Positions 33,798 to 43,158 are shown, counted from the stretch's first letter. The stretch is DNA of 64,000 nucleotides from Alloalcanivorax dieselolei B5 (GCF_000300005.1 NC_018691.1:2790001-2854000), one strand, 5' to 3'. Numbers and translations: made by a program. The notes: a model not told the origin generated them from the sequence alone.

Positions 33798-34508
33798 CTA
33801 CGGCTTGTCCGTTTGCTGGAACGCTGCGTCGAAGTAGATCACCTTGTTGTTCGGTGCCCCTTTCATCGCGTCCTTGAGTTCCCGCAGCACCGCCCATTCA
33901 TCCACATCATCCACGTCGTCCACCGTGAGGCTTTCAGTCACCTTTTTCACCAAGGCCGGATCGTCGTAACCCCAGGCCACCGGGCGAGGCTGGAAAATAC
34001 TCCAGTAACCGTTCCCCGGCATTCCAAACATCGACACACAGGGCACTTTCTCATCAATGGCGATGGTGTGATGGGGCAGCTGCTTGACGGGCAGCTTCAG
34101 ACAACCCCACACCAGATCCACATCCTCCTGGCCACGCATATCGGCCAGGGCCAGCAAGGTCAGTGGCTGGGTGTCGATCACGATGGCGGGGATCAGCAGG
34201 CCGTTTTCATAAGCGATGTCTTTGAGGTCGTCCGGCTTGGGAAAGCGGCGCAGAGCGAAGAGCAGCAGTAACGTTACCACCAGCAGGACCAGCCACCAAG
34301 TGGTATTGCCACTCTTGTATGAGGCGAAACTGCCGACAGCGGAGAGCACGGTAAGGGCGATCACCACGAAAAACAGGGGGCTGAACTTGCTCGGGTATTC
34401 GTCATAGGTCTCCATATGAACGGGATCCGGCGGCATGTTCATGGCCCGTGTGGCAAACGTATCATTCCAGGACTCACCGACCTGCCCGACCCGGCTGTCA
34501 TCATTCAT
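33798..34508 (-). CDS. Membrane protein, DUF3239-like
   Basis: The 236-residue protein starts at ATG 34508 after GGAGAG. Residues about 45-90 hold two adjacent membrane helices, followed by a cytoplasmic domain with GLLIPAIVIDTQPLTLLALADM, a pattern like DUF3239 domains, and a C-terminal acidic VDDVDDVDEWAVLRELK segment. The family call is tentative. Function unknown. It is followed on the same strand by no gene in this window within 100 bp and lies just downstream of gspC, with a gap of about 110 bp. Confidence 0.65.
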   Translation of the reverse strand: MNDDSRVGQVGESWNDTFATRAMNMPPDPVHMETYDEYPSKFSPLFFVVIALTVLSAVGSFASYKSGNTTWWLVLLVVTLLLLFALRRFPKPDDLKDIAYENGLLIPAIVIDTQPLTLLALADMRGQEDVDLVWGCLKLPVKQLPHHTIAIDEKVPCVSMFGMPGNGYWSIFQPRPVAWGYDDPALVKKVTESLTVDDVDDVDEWAVLRELKDAMKGAPNNKVIYFDAAFQQTDKP

Positions 34509-34617
34509 TCCGCTCTCCTTGCACAAGGGATGATTCGAACGGGAAAACCTTAGCACACCCTTCTACTGCCCCACAGCTTGAAAGCGGCGTGCCTGCGACC
34601 CTGGTGATCTGTGGGAG

Positions 34618-35508
34618 CTAGCCGCCCTCGGTTTTTTTTGTGGACAGAGCCGCCATGCCTCGAATATCGCTCTTGCCGGTGCGATACTCGATCAGAAATT
34701 CCTTGCTTCCCCGCCTGACGATGATCTCGCCGATGCCGCTATCCACCACGGAGCGGCGGGCCAGCAGATCGTCTTCCTTGGTACCCAGCGGATAGCCATT
34801 GGCGGAAAAGATAACGTCGCCTTTTTGGAAACCGAACTTCTTGACCAGGTCGCCCTCGTCATCGATTACCCGGTAGCCATTGGCCGTCTCCGGGCTCACC
34901 GGTTCAACTCCCATGGTTTTCATGGCCTTTTCCCGGTCACTCAGCAGCTTTTCCACTTCCGAATCGTCGCCTTCCTTGTCATCCGGCGCCGGCTCCGCCG
35001 AGGCCACGATGCCCGGCATCGACTCCCAATCCAGTAGCGGCAGCTTCTCCAGGCGCCCTCCCCGCTTAAGCAGCACGTGATCCACCCGTAAGGCATTCAG
35101 TGTGGCGCCACGGACCAGCTCATCGCCCACGTGATATAGCCCTGCGTCGCCACCTTCCGGCTGGATGATCGCCCAGCCGTGCTCGTCCACCCGGTTATGG
35201 AAAACGCCGAGCAAGGTGAGTTTCATCCGCGTCTCTGGTGCATCGGAATGCGCTTTGGCCGTGCCGCTCTCGGACAGGTGCTCGCCGAACAGATTCCAGC
35301 CCGCGATCTCCGCCTTTGTCAGCGCCAGATCTTGCGCGGACGCGGTTACGGGAAGGCCATCCGCCGACATCCGTTCCGGCGGCTTGGGACCGTGGATCAG
35401 CAATCCCGCGGTCCATACCACCAGGTACACCAGCACGCCAAGCAGCGCCAGCGATATCAGATAACGCCCGGCCCGGCCCAGCACGGCGATCAGAGTGGGA
35501 CGATTCAT
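34618..35508 (-). CDS. gspC: Orphan type II secretion GspC-like protein
   Basis: The 296-residue protein uses ATG 35508 with GAGGT about 9 nt upstream. It has one membrane helix (about residues 13-38) and a periplasmic homology region around KLTLLGVFHNRVDEHGWAIIQPEGGDAGLYHVGDEL, which binds the GspD secretin. The C-terminal PDZ domain (about residues 205-280, including FGFQKGDVIFSANGYPLG) completes the GspC layout. No other gsp gene is nearby; it may serve a dispersed secretion system. The TAG stop lies in GGAGCTAGCC (minus-strand GGCTAGCTCC), which resembles the REP core. Confidence 0.82.
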   Translation of the reverse strand: MNRPTLIAVLGRAGRYLISLALLGVLVYLVVWTAGLLIHGPKPPERMSADGLPVTASAQDLALTKAEIAGWNLFGEHLSESGTAKAHSDAPETRMKLTLLGVFHNRVDEHGWAIIQPEGGDAGLYHVGDELVRGATLNALRVDHVLLKRGGRLEKLPLLDWESMPGIVASAEPAPDDKEGDDSEVEKLLSDREKAMKTMGVEPVSPETANGYRVIDDEGDLVKKFGFQKGDVIFSANGYPLGTKEDDLLARRSVVDSGIGEIIVRRGSKEFLIEYRTGKSDIRGMAALSTKKTEGG

Positions 35509-35541
35509 TGCCAAAGGACCTCGTGATCAGCACGCCGTCGG

Positions 35542-36273
35542 CTATTCTTCACTGTCGTCGCCCGGGGGGCCGTCGCTGTCCTGCCTCGGTTTCTTCCTGG
35601 GTCTTCCCCGGGGCCGGCCATAGACCCGCTCGCCGTACTTTTCCGCCACCTCACGGATAAAGCGATCCGAACCGGTGACCAGCCCCCGGGTAACCGCGTT
35701 GACAATGAAGTCCACTTCCTTCGGATTATTACCCAGCCGCAGGTAATCCCGGTAAGCGAGGCGCCGCTCATCCCGGTCTTGTCCCAAACGCAGGTACTCT
35801 TCCGGGTCGTCCAGCCAACTCGTCTGAGTCTTCTCGCAACGCATGCGCAGGCTGCTGTGGGCGTATTGGTTGATCTTCTGCACCAGTCCCCGTGTCACCG
35901 GCAGCAGTTCGATCATACGCATGATGGTCAGTACCCACTGGCTGGGCTGTACCGGCGTGGACAGGAAGCGGCTTTCCCAGGGCGACTCTTCCCCATGGAT
36001 CTTCTTGAAGAACAGCGCGGTGCGACAGGACAAGCCCTTCATGAAGCGGGACACTTCCGTGGCTCGCCCGGTGGGGGTGATCAACAAATGGACTTCGCCG
36101 GGCAGCAGGCACCAGGCGTGGATCTCGACTTCGTACTCTCTGCGTAACTCCAACAATTGCCGCTCGCAGTAGTTGAAGTCCACCGTGGTGCGAAAGATCG
36201 GGCTGCCGTCTCGGGTTTTATGCACTACATAGTGAGGGACACCTTGCAGCAAAACGCGTTCCTTGCTGCTCAT
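35542..36273 (-). CDS. RAYT-like (Y1 HUH, COG1943) protein with lost catalytic residues
   Basis: The 243-residue protein aligns by landmarks with REP-associated tyrosine transposases: VPHYVVHKTRDGSPIF at the start, an alpha-beta core, WESRF, and the IELLPVTRG helix. At the HUH site, where the family has NHVHLL, it reads GEVHLL (E60 for the first histidine, H62 kept). At the nucleophile, where the family has YIELNPVRAG, it reads MIELLPVTRG (M120 for tyrosine). Both changes should abolish DNA cleavage. An AT-hook-like GRPRGRPRKK lies near the C-terminus. AAGGAG precedes the start. It likely binds REP DNA without cutting it; the window contains about seven REP-like elements. Confidence 0.8.
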   Translation of the reverse strand: MSSKERVLLQGVPHYVVHKTRDGSPIFRTTVDFNYCERQLLELRREYEVEIHAWCLLPGEVHLLITPTGRATEVSRFMKGLSCRTALFFKKIHGEESPWESRFLSTPVQPSQWVLTIMRMIELLPVTRGLVQKINQYAHSSLRMRCEKTQTSWLDDPEEYLRLGQDRDERRLAYRDYLRLGNNPKEVDFIVNAVTRGLVTGSDRFIREVAEKYGERVYGRPRGRPRKKPRQDSDGPPGDDSEE

Positions 36274-36833
36274 AGCGCTTCTCCTTGTTATTGATTTCGC
36301 TGAGCTTCCCCGACCCAGACTGCGCCGGGCTTACATAACATTACTTCCTGGTATGGTTATGAAACTAAAACCCTAACGCTTTTAGAGCTCTTTAGGAACC
36401 CTTTAATATTTACAGTCGTACACTTTTAATAAGGCAATGAATTTGTATTTCCTGTCCCCTTTTTAAGCCTCCCATTTAAAGCCTATTCCGGGATTAGCAA
36501 ACGCTCACTTGGTTACAAATCGGTGTATATTGAAACCGCCTTTGTATACCCCTTTTTGCGCGGCTTTCAGGTCTTCCGAGACGGTTTTTTGCGTCCATAC
36601 ACAGGAACCAAATAAATCGCAATAAGCGCGTCTTCGCTTAGTCCTTTTGGTCAGCATGAAAATGCCACTAAGCGTCCATCTGTTCTCTTCTGGTGAGAGG
36701 TAAACCGGAGCGGTTTACAAGGTCACCCGAGCTCCCCTGAATAGCGGTAACGAAATTTTAGGGACGCTTCCTGGCGCGCAAAGAAGGGAAAGAGGCCCCC
36801 GGGCTGAAGCCGGCAGGCCAAGGGCCGTCGATA
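36274..36833. other. Gap upstream of the RAYT-like gene
   Basis: No convincing gene. It holds the second copy of the 17-nt TTTCCTGTCCCCTTTTT (36448-36464), an AT-rich part that probably contains the RAYT promoter, and a 19-bp palindrome (GTAAACCG, GAG, CGGTTTAC at 36700-36718). The composition is AT-richer than the flanks. Confidence 0.5.
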
Positions 36834-36962
36834 TCAGCTGGCTGGTCGGACCGTATAATGCATGTCGGAGCGGACAAAACGCGTATCATCGCCCAGAAAC
36901 TCCAGGGTGTATGGCGTGCTCTGGAATACGTGGCGGGACTCGCCTTGATCCGAGGTCAGCAC
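36834..36962 (-). pseudogene. Orphan C-terminal coding fragment
   Basis: A 42-codon frame (GTG at 36962) reads like the end of a real protein, with VFQSTPYTLEFLGDD and FVRSDMHYTVRP before its stop. An in-frame TGA directly precedes it, so it cannot belong to a longer intact gene. It is probably the remnant of a gene largely deleted from this junction; the parent family was not identified. Confidence 0.4.
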
Positions 36963-37203
36963 TCAAGGTCCTTTGTTCCATCACTTTAAAGCATAACCAT
37001 CTGTAACATTCTCGAGATCAACACATCCAATGTTCGGGTCCCGTTGCACCGTGCTCGTACGCGCCTGTTTCAGATGGTGGATCATTTTCAGGAGACCGGT
37101 GAATGTTGAAATACACGGAAGTAGCCAACTGACTCGTATGTGTCCTCGTCATCAATCACATCATGTACCGCACCGAGATGCCAACAGCCACGGGAAGATA
37201 ACC

Positions 37204-38127
37204 ATGAACACTGTTTTCACGCGAACCGACAAGATCCATGACGGCCCCAATCAAACCCGAAGACCGGATTTCCCGGCCCCACTTTTGCTGTGCTTGTTCC
37301 TGGCCATGTTGCCAGCCATGGCCCTGTCCGGCGGCCAGCGGGAGGGATCGACATCCGCTCAGCCGGATGCTGTTCAACAGGCCCTGGAAGGCAATCACCG
37401 CAGCGTCGCCAACCGGGCCCGCGACGACGCAAGAAAGCCGGGCGAGACGTTGACTTTTTGGGGCTTTCAGCCGGATATGACGGTAGTGGAAGTCTGGCCC
37501 GGCGGTGGTTGGTACACCGAGATTCTGGCCCCCAGCTTGCGCGATCGGGGCAAACTGATCGCCGCCAACTTTCCCGATGATGCCAAGCCAGACTGGCGCG
37601 CGGCGATGGCCCGGGCATACCGAGAAAAGCTGGCCGCCCATCCACAAGTGTATGACCAGGTGAAGATTGTCCCTTTCGACCCTCCCGCTCATCCCGATCT
37701 CGCCCCCTCGGGTACGGCGGACATGGTCATCCTGTCCCGTCACTTTCATAACTTCATCCTCGGCGGCATTGTCGACGAGGTTCTAAGCGCCTCACGGCGG
37801 GCCCTGCGCCCCGGTGGTGTTCTCGCCATTGTTCAGCATCGTGCTAAGCCGGACGCGACGCCGGAAGCGGAGCAGCGTACCGGTTATGTACGCGAGCAAT
37901 GGCTGGTCAAAAAAGTGGAATCGGCCGGGTTCATTCTGAAGGCATCCAGCCCCCTCAATCACAACCCCCGTGACAGCCGCGAGCATGAGGACGCGGTCTG
38001 GTCGCTGCCGCCATCCCTGCGTACCTGCAAACAGCTGGCTGACCCGTCAAAACAGATAGCCTGCCGGGAAAAGTACACCGCCATCGGTGAAAGCGACCGA
38101 ATGACGCTGCGTTTTATCCGTCAGTAA
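37204..38127 (+). CDS. Exported class I SAM-dependent methyltransferase (COG4798-like)
   Basis: The 307-residue precursor starts at ATG 37204 after GGGAAG. It has a hydrophobic N-terminal export segment (about residues 18-40), then a Rossmann-type methyltransferase domain with EVWPGGGWYTEILAP as the SAM-binding motif I variant (about residues 98-112), DMVILSRHFHNF and an RALRPGGVLAIVQH strand/turn. This matches a group of predicted periplasmic methyltransferases (COG4798) of unknown substrate. The longer frame from 37030 has no ribosome site. It stands alone between gaps. Confidence 0.8.
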   Translation: MNTVFTRTDKIHDGPNQTRRPDFPAPLLLCLFLAMLPAMALSGGQREGSTSAQPDAVQQALEGNHRSVANRARDDARKPGETLTFWGFQPDMTVVEVWPGGGWYTEILAPSLRDRGKLIAANFPDDAKPDWRAAMARAYREKLAAHPQVYDQVKIVPFDPPAHPDLAPSGTADMVILSRHFHNFILGGIVDEVLSASRRALRPGGVLAIVQHRAKPDATPEAEQRTGYVREQWLVKKVESAGFILKASSPLNHNPRDSREHEDAVWSLPPSLRTCKQLADPSKQIACREKYTAIGESDRMTLRFIRQ

Positions 38128-38443
38128 ATCGTTACTCATTGCCGCAAGGAGCGTTTCGATGAGCAATTGAGGCAAAATGCCGATAGAAGCCACCGTGAGT
38201 CAGCCCCGCGGCCCGCGGCCCGCGTCTACCCTGCCCGCCAGCAAGGCAATTGGCTGTGTCTGCGCCCTTCCATGGCGATGCGGCCAGTGCGGTAAATTGA
38301 TCGCCCCCATACCCGCTGATACATTCAAATGCGTATCGTCACGATGCCCTCGTGGACGCGTTTCCACCCACGCCTAGCGAAGCCAGCCTCTCGACAGCGA
38401 AAACAGACCCGATTTCCTTTTCTTTTCGGATCACGGAGCCCTC
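38128..38443. other. Gene-free gap before the DUF6091 gene
   Basis: Only a short frame is open here, with an unnatural composition, and nothing coding is supported. A tandem CGGCCCG run occurs near 38210-38222. The promoter of the next gene must lie in the last 100 bp. Confidence 0.4.
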
Positions 38444-39436
38444 ATGAAAAGAACCGCGTTGTACTTGCTTACCCCTCTGCTCATCGCTCTCTCCCTGCCC
38501 ACCCTGGCGGAGCCGATCAAGCGTAAAGTGTGTGTGTTCGACATCGTCGGCAACGCCGGGCCGATCATGAACAGCGCCCGCGACTGGAAAACCACCGCGC
38601 TGTCCTGGGGCCTGGATGTGGAACTGCTGCCCTACACCAGTGAGCTGATCGCCACCGAGGACCTGAAGGCCGGTGTCTGTGACGCCGCTCTGGTGACCGG
38701 GATCCGCGCCCGCGGGTTCAATAAGTTCGCCGGTACCATCGATGCCATCGGTGCCGTGCCCAGCATGGATCACTTGCGCATCATCTCCCAGGTTCTGGCC
38801 AGCCCGAAGATGGCGGACAAGCTGGAAGGCGGCAACTACTCCGTCGCCGGTTTCGCTCCGGCGGGCCCCGCTTATATCTTCGTCAATGATCGCAAGATCA
38901 ATACGCTGGACAAGGCCGCTGGCAAGAAAGTGGCGGTGTTGGAATACGATGAAACTCAGGCCGGCCTGGTGTCGCAGGTGGGCGCCACGCCGGTGGACTC
39001 CGATGTCACCAATTTCTCCACCAAATTCAACAACGGCTCGGTGGATGTGATCTTCGCGCCCCTGGCGGTCTATCAGGCCCTGGAATTATATAAGGGGCTC
39101 TCTCCCGATGGCGGCATCATCGACTACCCGCTGGTGCAACTGACCCTGCAGGTTATCGCTAAAACCGACCGTTTTCCCAAAGAGATGTTCCAGAAATCAC
39201 GCAGCTATTTTTATGAAAACTTCGACCGCTTCCGGCAGCAGGTGGAACAGGAATCAAAGGCGGTGGACTCAAAATGGTGGGTGAAGATCCCCGATGAAGA
39301 CAAAGCGGAATACGAATTGATGATGCAGGAAGCCCGCGACCAGCTCCGTGATCAAGGCTATTACGATGCGGACATGCTGACCATCATGCGCAAGATCCGC
39401 TGCAAACTGGACGCCTCCCGGGCCGAGTGCACCTGA
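38444..39436 (+). CDS. DUF6091-family putative solute-binding protein
   Basis: The 330-residue precursor has a signal peptide ending TLAEP. The mature part resembles periplasmic solute-binding proteins: KVCVFDIVGNAGPIMNSARDW, a hinge-like VAGFAPAGPAYIFVNDRKI, and KVAVLEYDETQAG. The C-terminal helix pair (EYELMMQEARDQLRDQGYYD) is followed by RKIRCKLDASRAEC, a conserved cysteine-containing end. Such DUF6091 proteins are common in oil-degrading marine gammaproteobacteria; no transporter gene is adjacent. A decayed paralogue lies downstream on the other strand. Confidence 0.75.
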   Translation: MKRTALYLLTPLLIALSLPTLAEPIKRKVCVFDIVGNAGPIMNSARDWKTTALSWGLDVELLPYTSELIATEDLKAGVCDAALVTGIRARGFNKFAGTIDAIGAVPSMDHLRIISQVLASPKMADKLEGGNYSVAGFAPAGPAYIFVNDRKINTLDKAAGKKVAVLEYDETQAGLVSQVGATPVDSDVTNFSTKFNNGSVDVIFAPLAVYQALELYKGLSPDGGIIDYPLVQLTLQVIAKTDRFPKEMFQKSRSYFYENFDRFRQQVEQESKAVDSKWWVKIPDEDKAEYELMMQEARDQLRDQGYYDADMLTIMRKIRCKLDASRAECT

Positions 39437-39464
39437 GGTTGTCGGCTGAAGCATTAATTCTCTT

Positions 39465-39542
39465 CTGTAGGAGCCTGCCTTGCAGGCGAATCACCCTGGC
39501 GGTGGGAGAAAAAGCATTCGCCAGCAGGGCTGGCTCCTACAG
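39465..39542. repeat. REP-like palindrome
   Basis: Arms CTGTAGGAGCCTGCCTTGCA GGCGAA and the return arm from 39517 (TTCGCCAGCAGGGCTGGCTC CTACAG) enclose a 26-nt loop. It lies between the DUF6091 gene and its convergent decayed paralogue, a position in which it can act as a bidirectional terminator. Confidence 0.8.
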
Positions 39543-39566
39543 TAGATGGAAATCGGGTCAACCGCT

Positions 39567-39755
39567 CTATTCCACCGGATTGACGCACTCCCCCCGATTG
39601 GGGTCCAGCTTGCAGCGCACCTTGCGTTCCAGGGTCAACATATCCGCGCTGTAATACCCCTTCCCGCGCAGGGTCAAACGGGCATCCTGCATCATCATCT
39701 CGTACTCGCGTTTATCCTGGACCGGATGTAATCCAATACCGCCCCCGAATGCCAA
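39567..39755 (-). pseudogene. 3' remnant of a second DUF6091 gene
   Basis: The last 50 residues (EYEMMMQDARLTLRGKGYYS ... RKVRCKLDPNRGEC) match the C-terminus of the neighbouring DUF6091 protein residue by residue in most positions. Nothing upstream on this strand continues the homology; the sequence runs into the pqqA promoter region. It is a truncated paralogue facing the intact copy across a REP element. Confidence 0.75.
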
Positions 39756-39962
39756 GGCCCGGGCGCTCGTATTGGCGACTCCCCCACAAACCTGGGAGGC
39801 TCTCGATCGACCGCGATAAGCGTGTTAGCGCGTTCAAACCGACACCTATGGACCGGCCCATTCGGTACTAAAGTAGTAGTGATCCGGCTCCCTCGGCGGT
39901 GTTCAAATGAATCGGCCGATCACGGCCAATCTCTGACACGAATAATAATCGAGGAGCTCGCT

Positions 39963-40034
39963 ATGTGGACCAAACCCAGCTATGTGGACATGCGCATCGG
40001 CTTTGAAGTCACCATGTACATTTCCAATCGCTGA
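39963..40034 (+). CDS. pqqA: PQQ precursor peptide PqqA
   Basis: A 23-residue peptide, [20 protein letters not shown] followed by SNR, contains the invariant glutamate and tyrosine (E-V-T-M-Y) that PqqE cross-links to build pyrroloquinoline quinone. A strong GAGGAG site (39951-39956) precedes the ATG. It is the first gene of the pqq operon, too short for ordinary gene finders. Its high expression relative to later genes is usually set by a following stem-loop, which is present here. Confidence 0.95.
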   Translation: MWTKPSYVDMRIGFEVTMYISNR

Positions 40035-40036
40035 TG

Positions 40037-40079
40037 CCGGTTCCCGCGGGCCCACCTTAGTGGGATCCGCGGGTTCCGG
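40037..40079 (+). terminator. Stem-loop between pqqA and pqqB (attenuator)
   Basis: CCGGTTCCCGCGGGCCCA can pair with the downstream TGGGATCCGCGGGTTCCGG around a short loop, starting 2 nt after the pqqA stop. It lacks a T-run. Such a structure can stabilise the short pqqA mRNA and reduce read-through into pqqB. Confidence 0.6.
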
Positions 40080-40090
40080 GTCTCACGCCC

Positions 40091-41002
40091 ATGCATATCC
40101 GAATTCTCGGCTCGGCGGCCGGCGGCGGCTTTCCCCAGTGGAACTGCCAGTGCGCCAATTGCGCCGGGCTGCGCCAGGGCACCATCGACGCGGTGCCCCG
40201 TACCCAGTCTTCCATCGCGCTGTCCGACGACGGCGAGCACTGGATTCTGTGTAATACCTCGCCGGACATTCGCGCCCAATTGGAAAGCACGCCGGAACTG
40301 CGGCGGACGGACGGCAAACGCGGTACCGCCATCGGTGCCATCGTGCTGATGGACAGCCAGATCGATCACACCACCGGCCTGCTGATGTTACGCGAGGGCT
40401 GCCCCCATGAGGTCTGGTGTACCGAGATGGTCCATCAGGATCTGTGCTCTGGCTTTCCACTGTTCCGCATTCTGGATCACTGGAACGGTGGGCTGCGCTG
40501 GAACCCGATTCCGTTGGCCGGTGAGTTCCGCATCCCCTGCTGTCCGGGTCTGAGCCTCACGCCGATCCCGCTGCGCAGCGCGGCACCGCCCTATTCTCCG
40601 CACCGTAATGATCCCCACCCCGGCGACAACATCGGCCTGCTGGTGGAGGACGCTGACGGCAAGCGCCTGTTCTATGCGCCCGGCCTTGGCCAGGTGGACG
40701 CCGAACTGCGCGCCCTGATGGCCAGTGCCGATTGCCTGTTGGTGGACGGCACTTTCTGGCGCGAGGATGAAATGCGCCACGCCGGCGTCGGCACCAAACC
40801 GGCCAGCGAAATGGGCCACCTGCCGCAGAGCGGCCCGGGCGGCATGCTGGAACTGCTGGCCAGTCTGCCGGAACCCCAACGCCGGATACTCATCCATATC
40901 AATAACACCAATCCGATCCTCGACCACGGCTCCGAGGAGCGCGCCCGGGTGGAACGCCAGGGGGTCGAGGTGGCCTACGATGGAATGGCGATTCGATTAT
41001 GA
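40091..41002 (+). CDS. pqqB: PQQ biosynthesis protein PqqB
   Basis: This 303-residue metallo-beta-lactamase-fold protein starts [20 protein letters not shown], with the two CxxC-type cysteines (NCQCANC) of PqqB that bind zinc. Further blocks are [17 protein letters not shown] and the C-terminal [13 protein letters not shown]. PqqB acts as a hydroxylase-type enzyme on the diamino-acid intermediate in PQQ maturation and is cytoplasmic. Its end overlaps pqqC by 4 nt (ATGA). Length is standard for the family. Confidence 0.95.
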   Translation: MHIRILGSAAGGGFPQWNCQCANCAGLRQGTIDAVPRTQSSIALSDDGEHWILCNTSPDIRAQLESTPELRRTDGKRGTAIGAIVLMDSQIDHTTGLLMLREGCPHEVWCTEMVHQDLCSGFPLFRILDHWNGGLRWNPIPLAGEFRIPCCPGLSLTPIPLRSAAPPYSPHRNDPHPGDNIGLLVEDADGKRLFYAPGLGQVDAELRALMASADCLLVDGTFWREDEMRHAGVGTKPASEMGHLPQSGPGGMLELLASLPEPQRRILIHINNTNPILDHGSEERARVERQGVEVAYDGMAIRL

Positions 41003-41763
41003 GCGAGCTGGCCTCCGCCCTGCCACTGAGCCGCGCCGAGTTCGAACAGGCGCTGCGCGACAAGGGCCGTTACTACCACATCCATCATCCTTATCACGTG
41101 GCCATGTATGAGGGCCGCGCCAGCCGCCGGCAAATCCAGGGCTGGGTGGCGAACCGGTATTACTATCAGGTGAATATTCCGGTGAAGGACGCCGCCATCC
41201 TCGCCAACTGCCGGGATCGGGATGTCCGCCGCGAATGGGTGCAGCGTATTCATGACCACGATGGCGCCGCCGGCGGCGAAGGCGGCATCGAAGCCTGGGT
41301 CCGCCTGGGCGAGGCGGTGGGCCTGAGCGCCGAAGAAATACGCTCCCAGGAACATGTGCTGCCCGGGGTGCGCTTCGCGGTGGACGCCTACGTGCAGTTC
41401 GCCCGCACCGCCAGTTGGCAGGAGGCGGCCTGTTCGTCCCTGACCGAGCTGTTCGCGCCGCGGATTCACCAGTCGCGGCTGGACAGCTGGCCCCGGCATT
41501 ATCCGTGGATCGGCGAGGATGGATATCACTACTTCCGCAACCGCATGGGCGAGGCACGGCGGGACGTGGAACACGGCCTGCGCATCACGCTGGATCATTT
41601 CACCACCCGCGAGGCCCAACGGCGGGCGTTGGACATTCTGCAGTTCAAGCTGGATATTCTGTGGACCATGCTCGACGCCATGAGCATGGCCTACGAACTT
41701 GAACGGCCGCCCTACCATACCGTCACCGATGAAGGCGTCTGGCATCGGGGGTTGCAGCAATGA
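40999..41763 (+). CDS. pqqC: Pyrroloquinoline-quinone synthase PqqC
   Basis: The 254-residue all-helical, cofactor-free oxidase carries out the final ring closure and eight-electron oxidation of AHQQ to PQQ. The family blocks [38 protein letters not shown] and [19 protein letters not shown] carry the active-site H, R, K and Y residues. Start and stop overlap pqqB and pqqD by 4 nt each, indicating tight translational coupling. Confidence 0.95.
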   Translation: MSELASALPLSRAEFEQALRDKGRYYHIHHPYHVAMYEGRASRRQIQGWVANRYYYQVNIPVKDAAILANCRDRDVRREWVQRIHDHDGAAGGEGGIEAWVRLGEAVGLSAEEIRSQEHVLPGVRFAVDAYVQFARTASWQEAACSSLTELFAPRIHQSRLDSWPRHYPWIGEDGYHYFRNRMGEARRDVEHGLRITLDHFTTREAQRRALDILQFKLDILWTMLDAMSMAYELERPPYHTVTDEGVWHRGLQQ

Positions 41764-42038
41764 GCGCACCACATCAGGACGCCATTCCACTGTTGCGCCG
41801 GGGCTTCCGTCTGCAATGGGAACCGGCGCAACAGACCCATGTGCTGCTGTACCCGGAAGGCATGGTAAAACTGAACGAGAGCGCCGCCCAGATTCTCACG
41901 CTGGTGAACGGCGAGCGCAGCGTCGCGGACATTGTCGCCACTTTGCATCAGCGCTTCCCGGAGGTACCGGATCTGGAAGCGGACGTGTTGGATTTTCTCG
42001 AGGCCGCCCATGGTAACCACTGGCTCACCGAACGCTGA
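41760..42038 (+). CDS. pqqD: PqqA chaperone PqqD
   Basis: The 92-residue RiPP-recognition protein binds PqqA and presents it to PqqE. It shows the PqqD fold with [20 protein letters not shown] and a C-terminal helix ([20 protein letters not shown]). It begins in an ATGA overlap with pqqC and its last 29 nt overlap the start of pqqE. Confidence 0.93.
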   Translation: MSAPHQDAIPLLRRGFRLQWEPAQQTHVLLYPEGMVKLNESAAQILTLVNGERSVADIVATLHQRFPEVPDLEADVLDFLEAAHGNHWLTER

Positions 42039-43158
42039 GATCCGCCCGGGACCGCCGTTATGGCTGTTGGCGGAGCTGACCTACCGCTGCCCGCTGCAAT
42101 GCCCCTATTGCTCCAACCCGGTGGACTTCGCCGACCAGGGCCAGGAGCTGGACACCGGGCAATGGCTGGACGTGTTCGCCCAGGCACGGGCCATGGGCGC
42201 GGCCCAGTTGGGCTTGTCCGGCGGCGAACCGCTGACCCGGCCGGATCTGATCGAGCTGGTTTCCGGTGCCCGCGAACTGGGTTATTACAGCAACCTGATC
42301 ACCTCCGGCATGGGGCTGAACCGGGACAAGGTCCGCGCCCTGGCGGACGCCGGCCTGGACCACATTCAGATCAGCTTCCAGGACGCCGAAGAGGCCGGCA
42401 ATCAGTTGATGGCCGGCTCCCGCAAAGCGTTCCAGCATAAGTTGGAAATGGCCCGGGCGGTGAAGGCGCATGATTTTCCCATGGTGCTCAATATCGTCAT
42501 TCACCGGCACAACATCGACCGCATCGGCGACATCATTCAGCTGTGCCTGGACCTGGAAGCCGACTATGTGGAACTGGCCACCTGCCAGTATTACGGCTGG
42601 GCCCACTTGAACCGGCAAGGCCTGATGCCCTCGCGGGCGCAATTGGAACGAGCGGAACACGTGGTGGCGGACTATCGGCGCCGCCTGGAAGACGCCGCCA
42701 ATCCCTGCCAGTTGATCTTCGTGGTACCGGACTATTATGAAGAGCGCCCGAAACCCTGCATGAACGGCTGGGGCAGTATGTTCCTGACCATCACCCCGGA
42801 CGGCACCGCGCTGCCCTGCCACAGTGCTCGGCAATTGCCGATCGACTTCCCCAACGTCAGGGACCACACCATTGAGACCATCTGGCATCGTTCTCCCGGC
42901 TTCAATCATTTCCGCGGCGACGCCTGGATGCCCGAACCCTGCCGCTCCTGCGACGAGAAGCACGAGGACTTCGGCGGCTGCCGCTGCCAGGCCTACATGC
43001 TCACCGGCGATGCCGCCAACGCTGACCCGGTGTGCGCCAAGTCGCCGCATCACCACACCATCGTGGCGGCACGGGAACAGGCCGGCACGCCCCTGGATCA
43101 GGTGCCGCCACTGACCTACCGCAATGAACGCAATGCCCGGCTCATCTACCGGGGCTGA
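42010..43158 (+). CDS. pqqE: PqqA peptide cyclase PqqE (radical SAM)
   Basis: The 382-residue radical SAM enzyme forms the carbon-carbon bond between Glu and Tyr of PqqA. The SAM-cluster motif CPLQCPYC is at residues 27-34. The GGEPL strand follows, and the C-terminal SPASM region has its cysteine array ([20 protein letters not shown] and DPVCAKS). The ATG at 42010, within the end of pqqD, was chosen because it gives the usual family length; the longer frame from 41932 reads out of pqqD. It overlaps the S9 peptidase gene downstream by 35 nt. Confidence 0.95.
   Translation: MVTTGSPNAEIRPGPPLWLLAELTYRCPLQCPYCSNPVDFADQGQELDTGQWLDVFAQARAMGAAQLGLSGGEPLTRPDLIELVSGARELGYYSNLITSGMGLNRDKVRALADAGLDHIQISFQDAEEAGNQLMAGSRKAFQHKLEMARAVKAHDFPMVLNIVIHRHNIDRIGDIIQLCLDLEADYVELATCQYYGWAHLNRQGLMPSRAQLERAEHVVADYRRRLEDAANPCQLIFVVPDYYEERPKPCMNGWGSMFLTITPDGTALPCHSARQLPIDFPNVRDHTIETIWHRSPGFNHFRGDAWMPEPCRSCDEKHEDFGGCRCQAYMLTGDAANADPVCAKSPHHHTIVAAREQAGTPLDQVPPLTYRNERNARLIYRG

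Noticed and set aside
38205-38225. GC-only tandem CGGCCCG run as a possible regulatory repeat
   Set aside because: Very short, in a gap with no feature around it; likely chance in GC-rich DNA.
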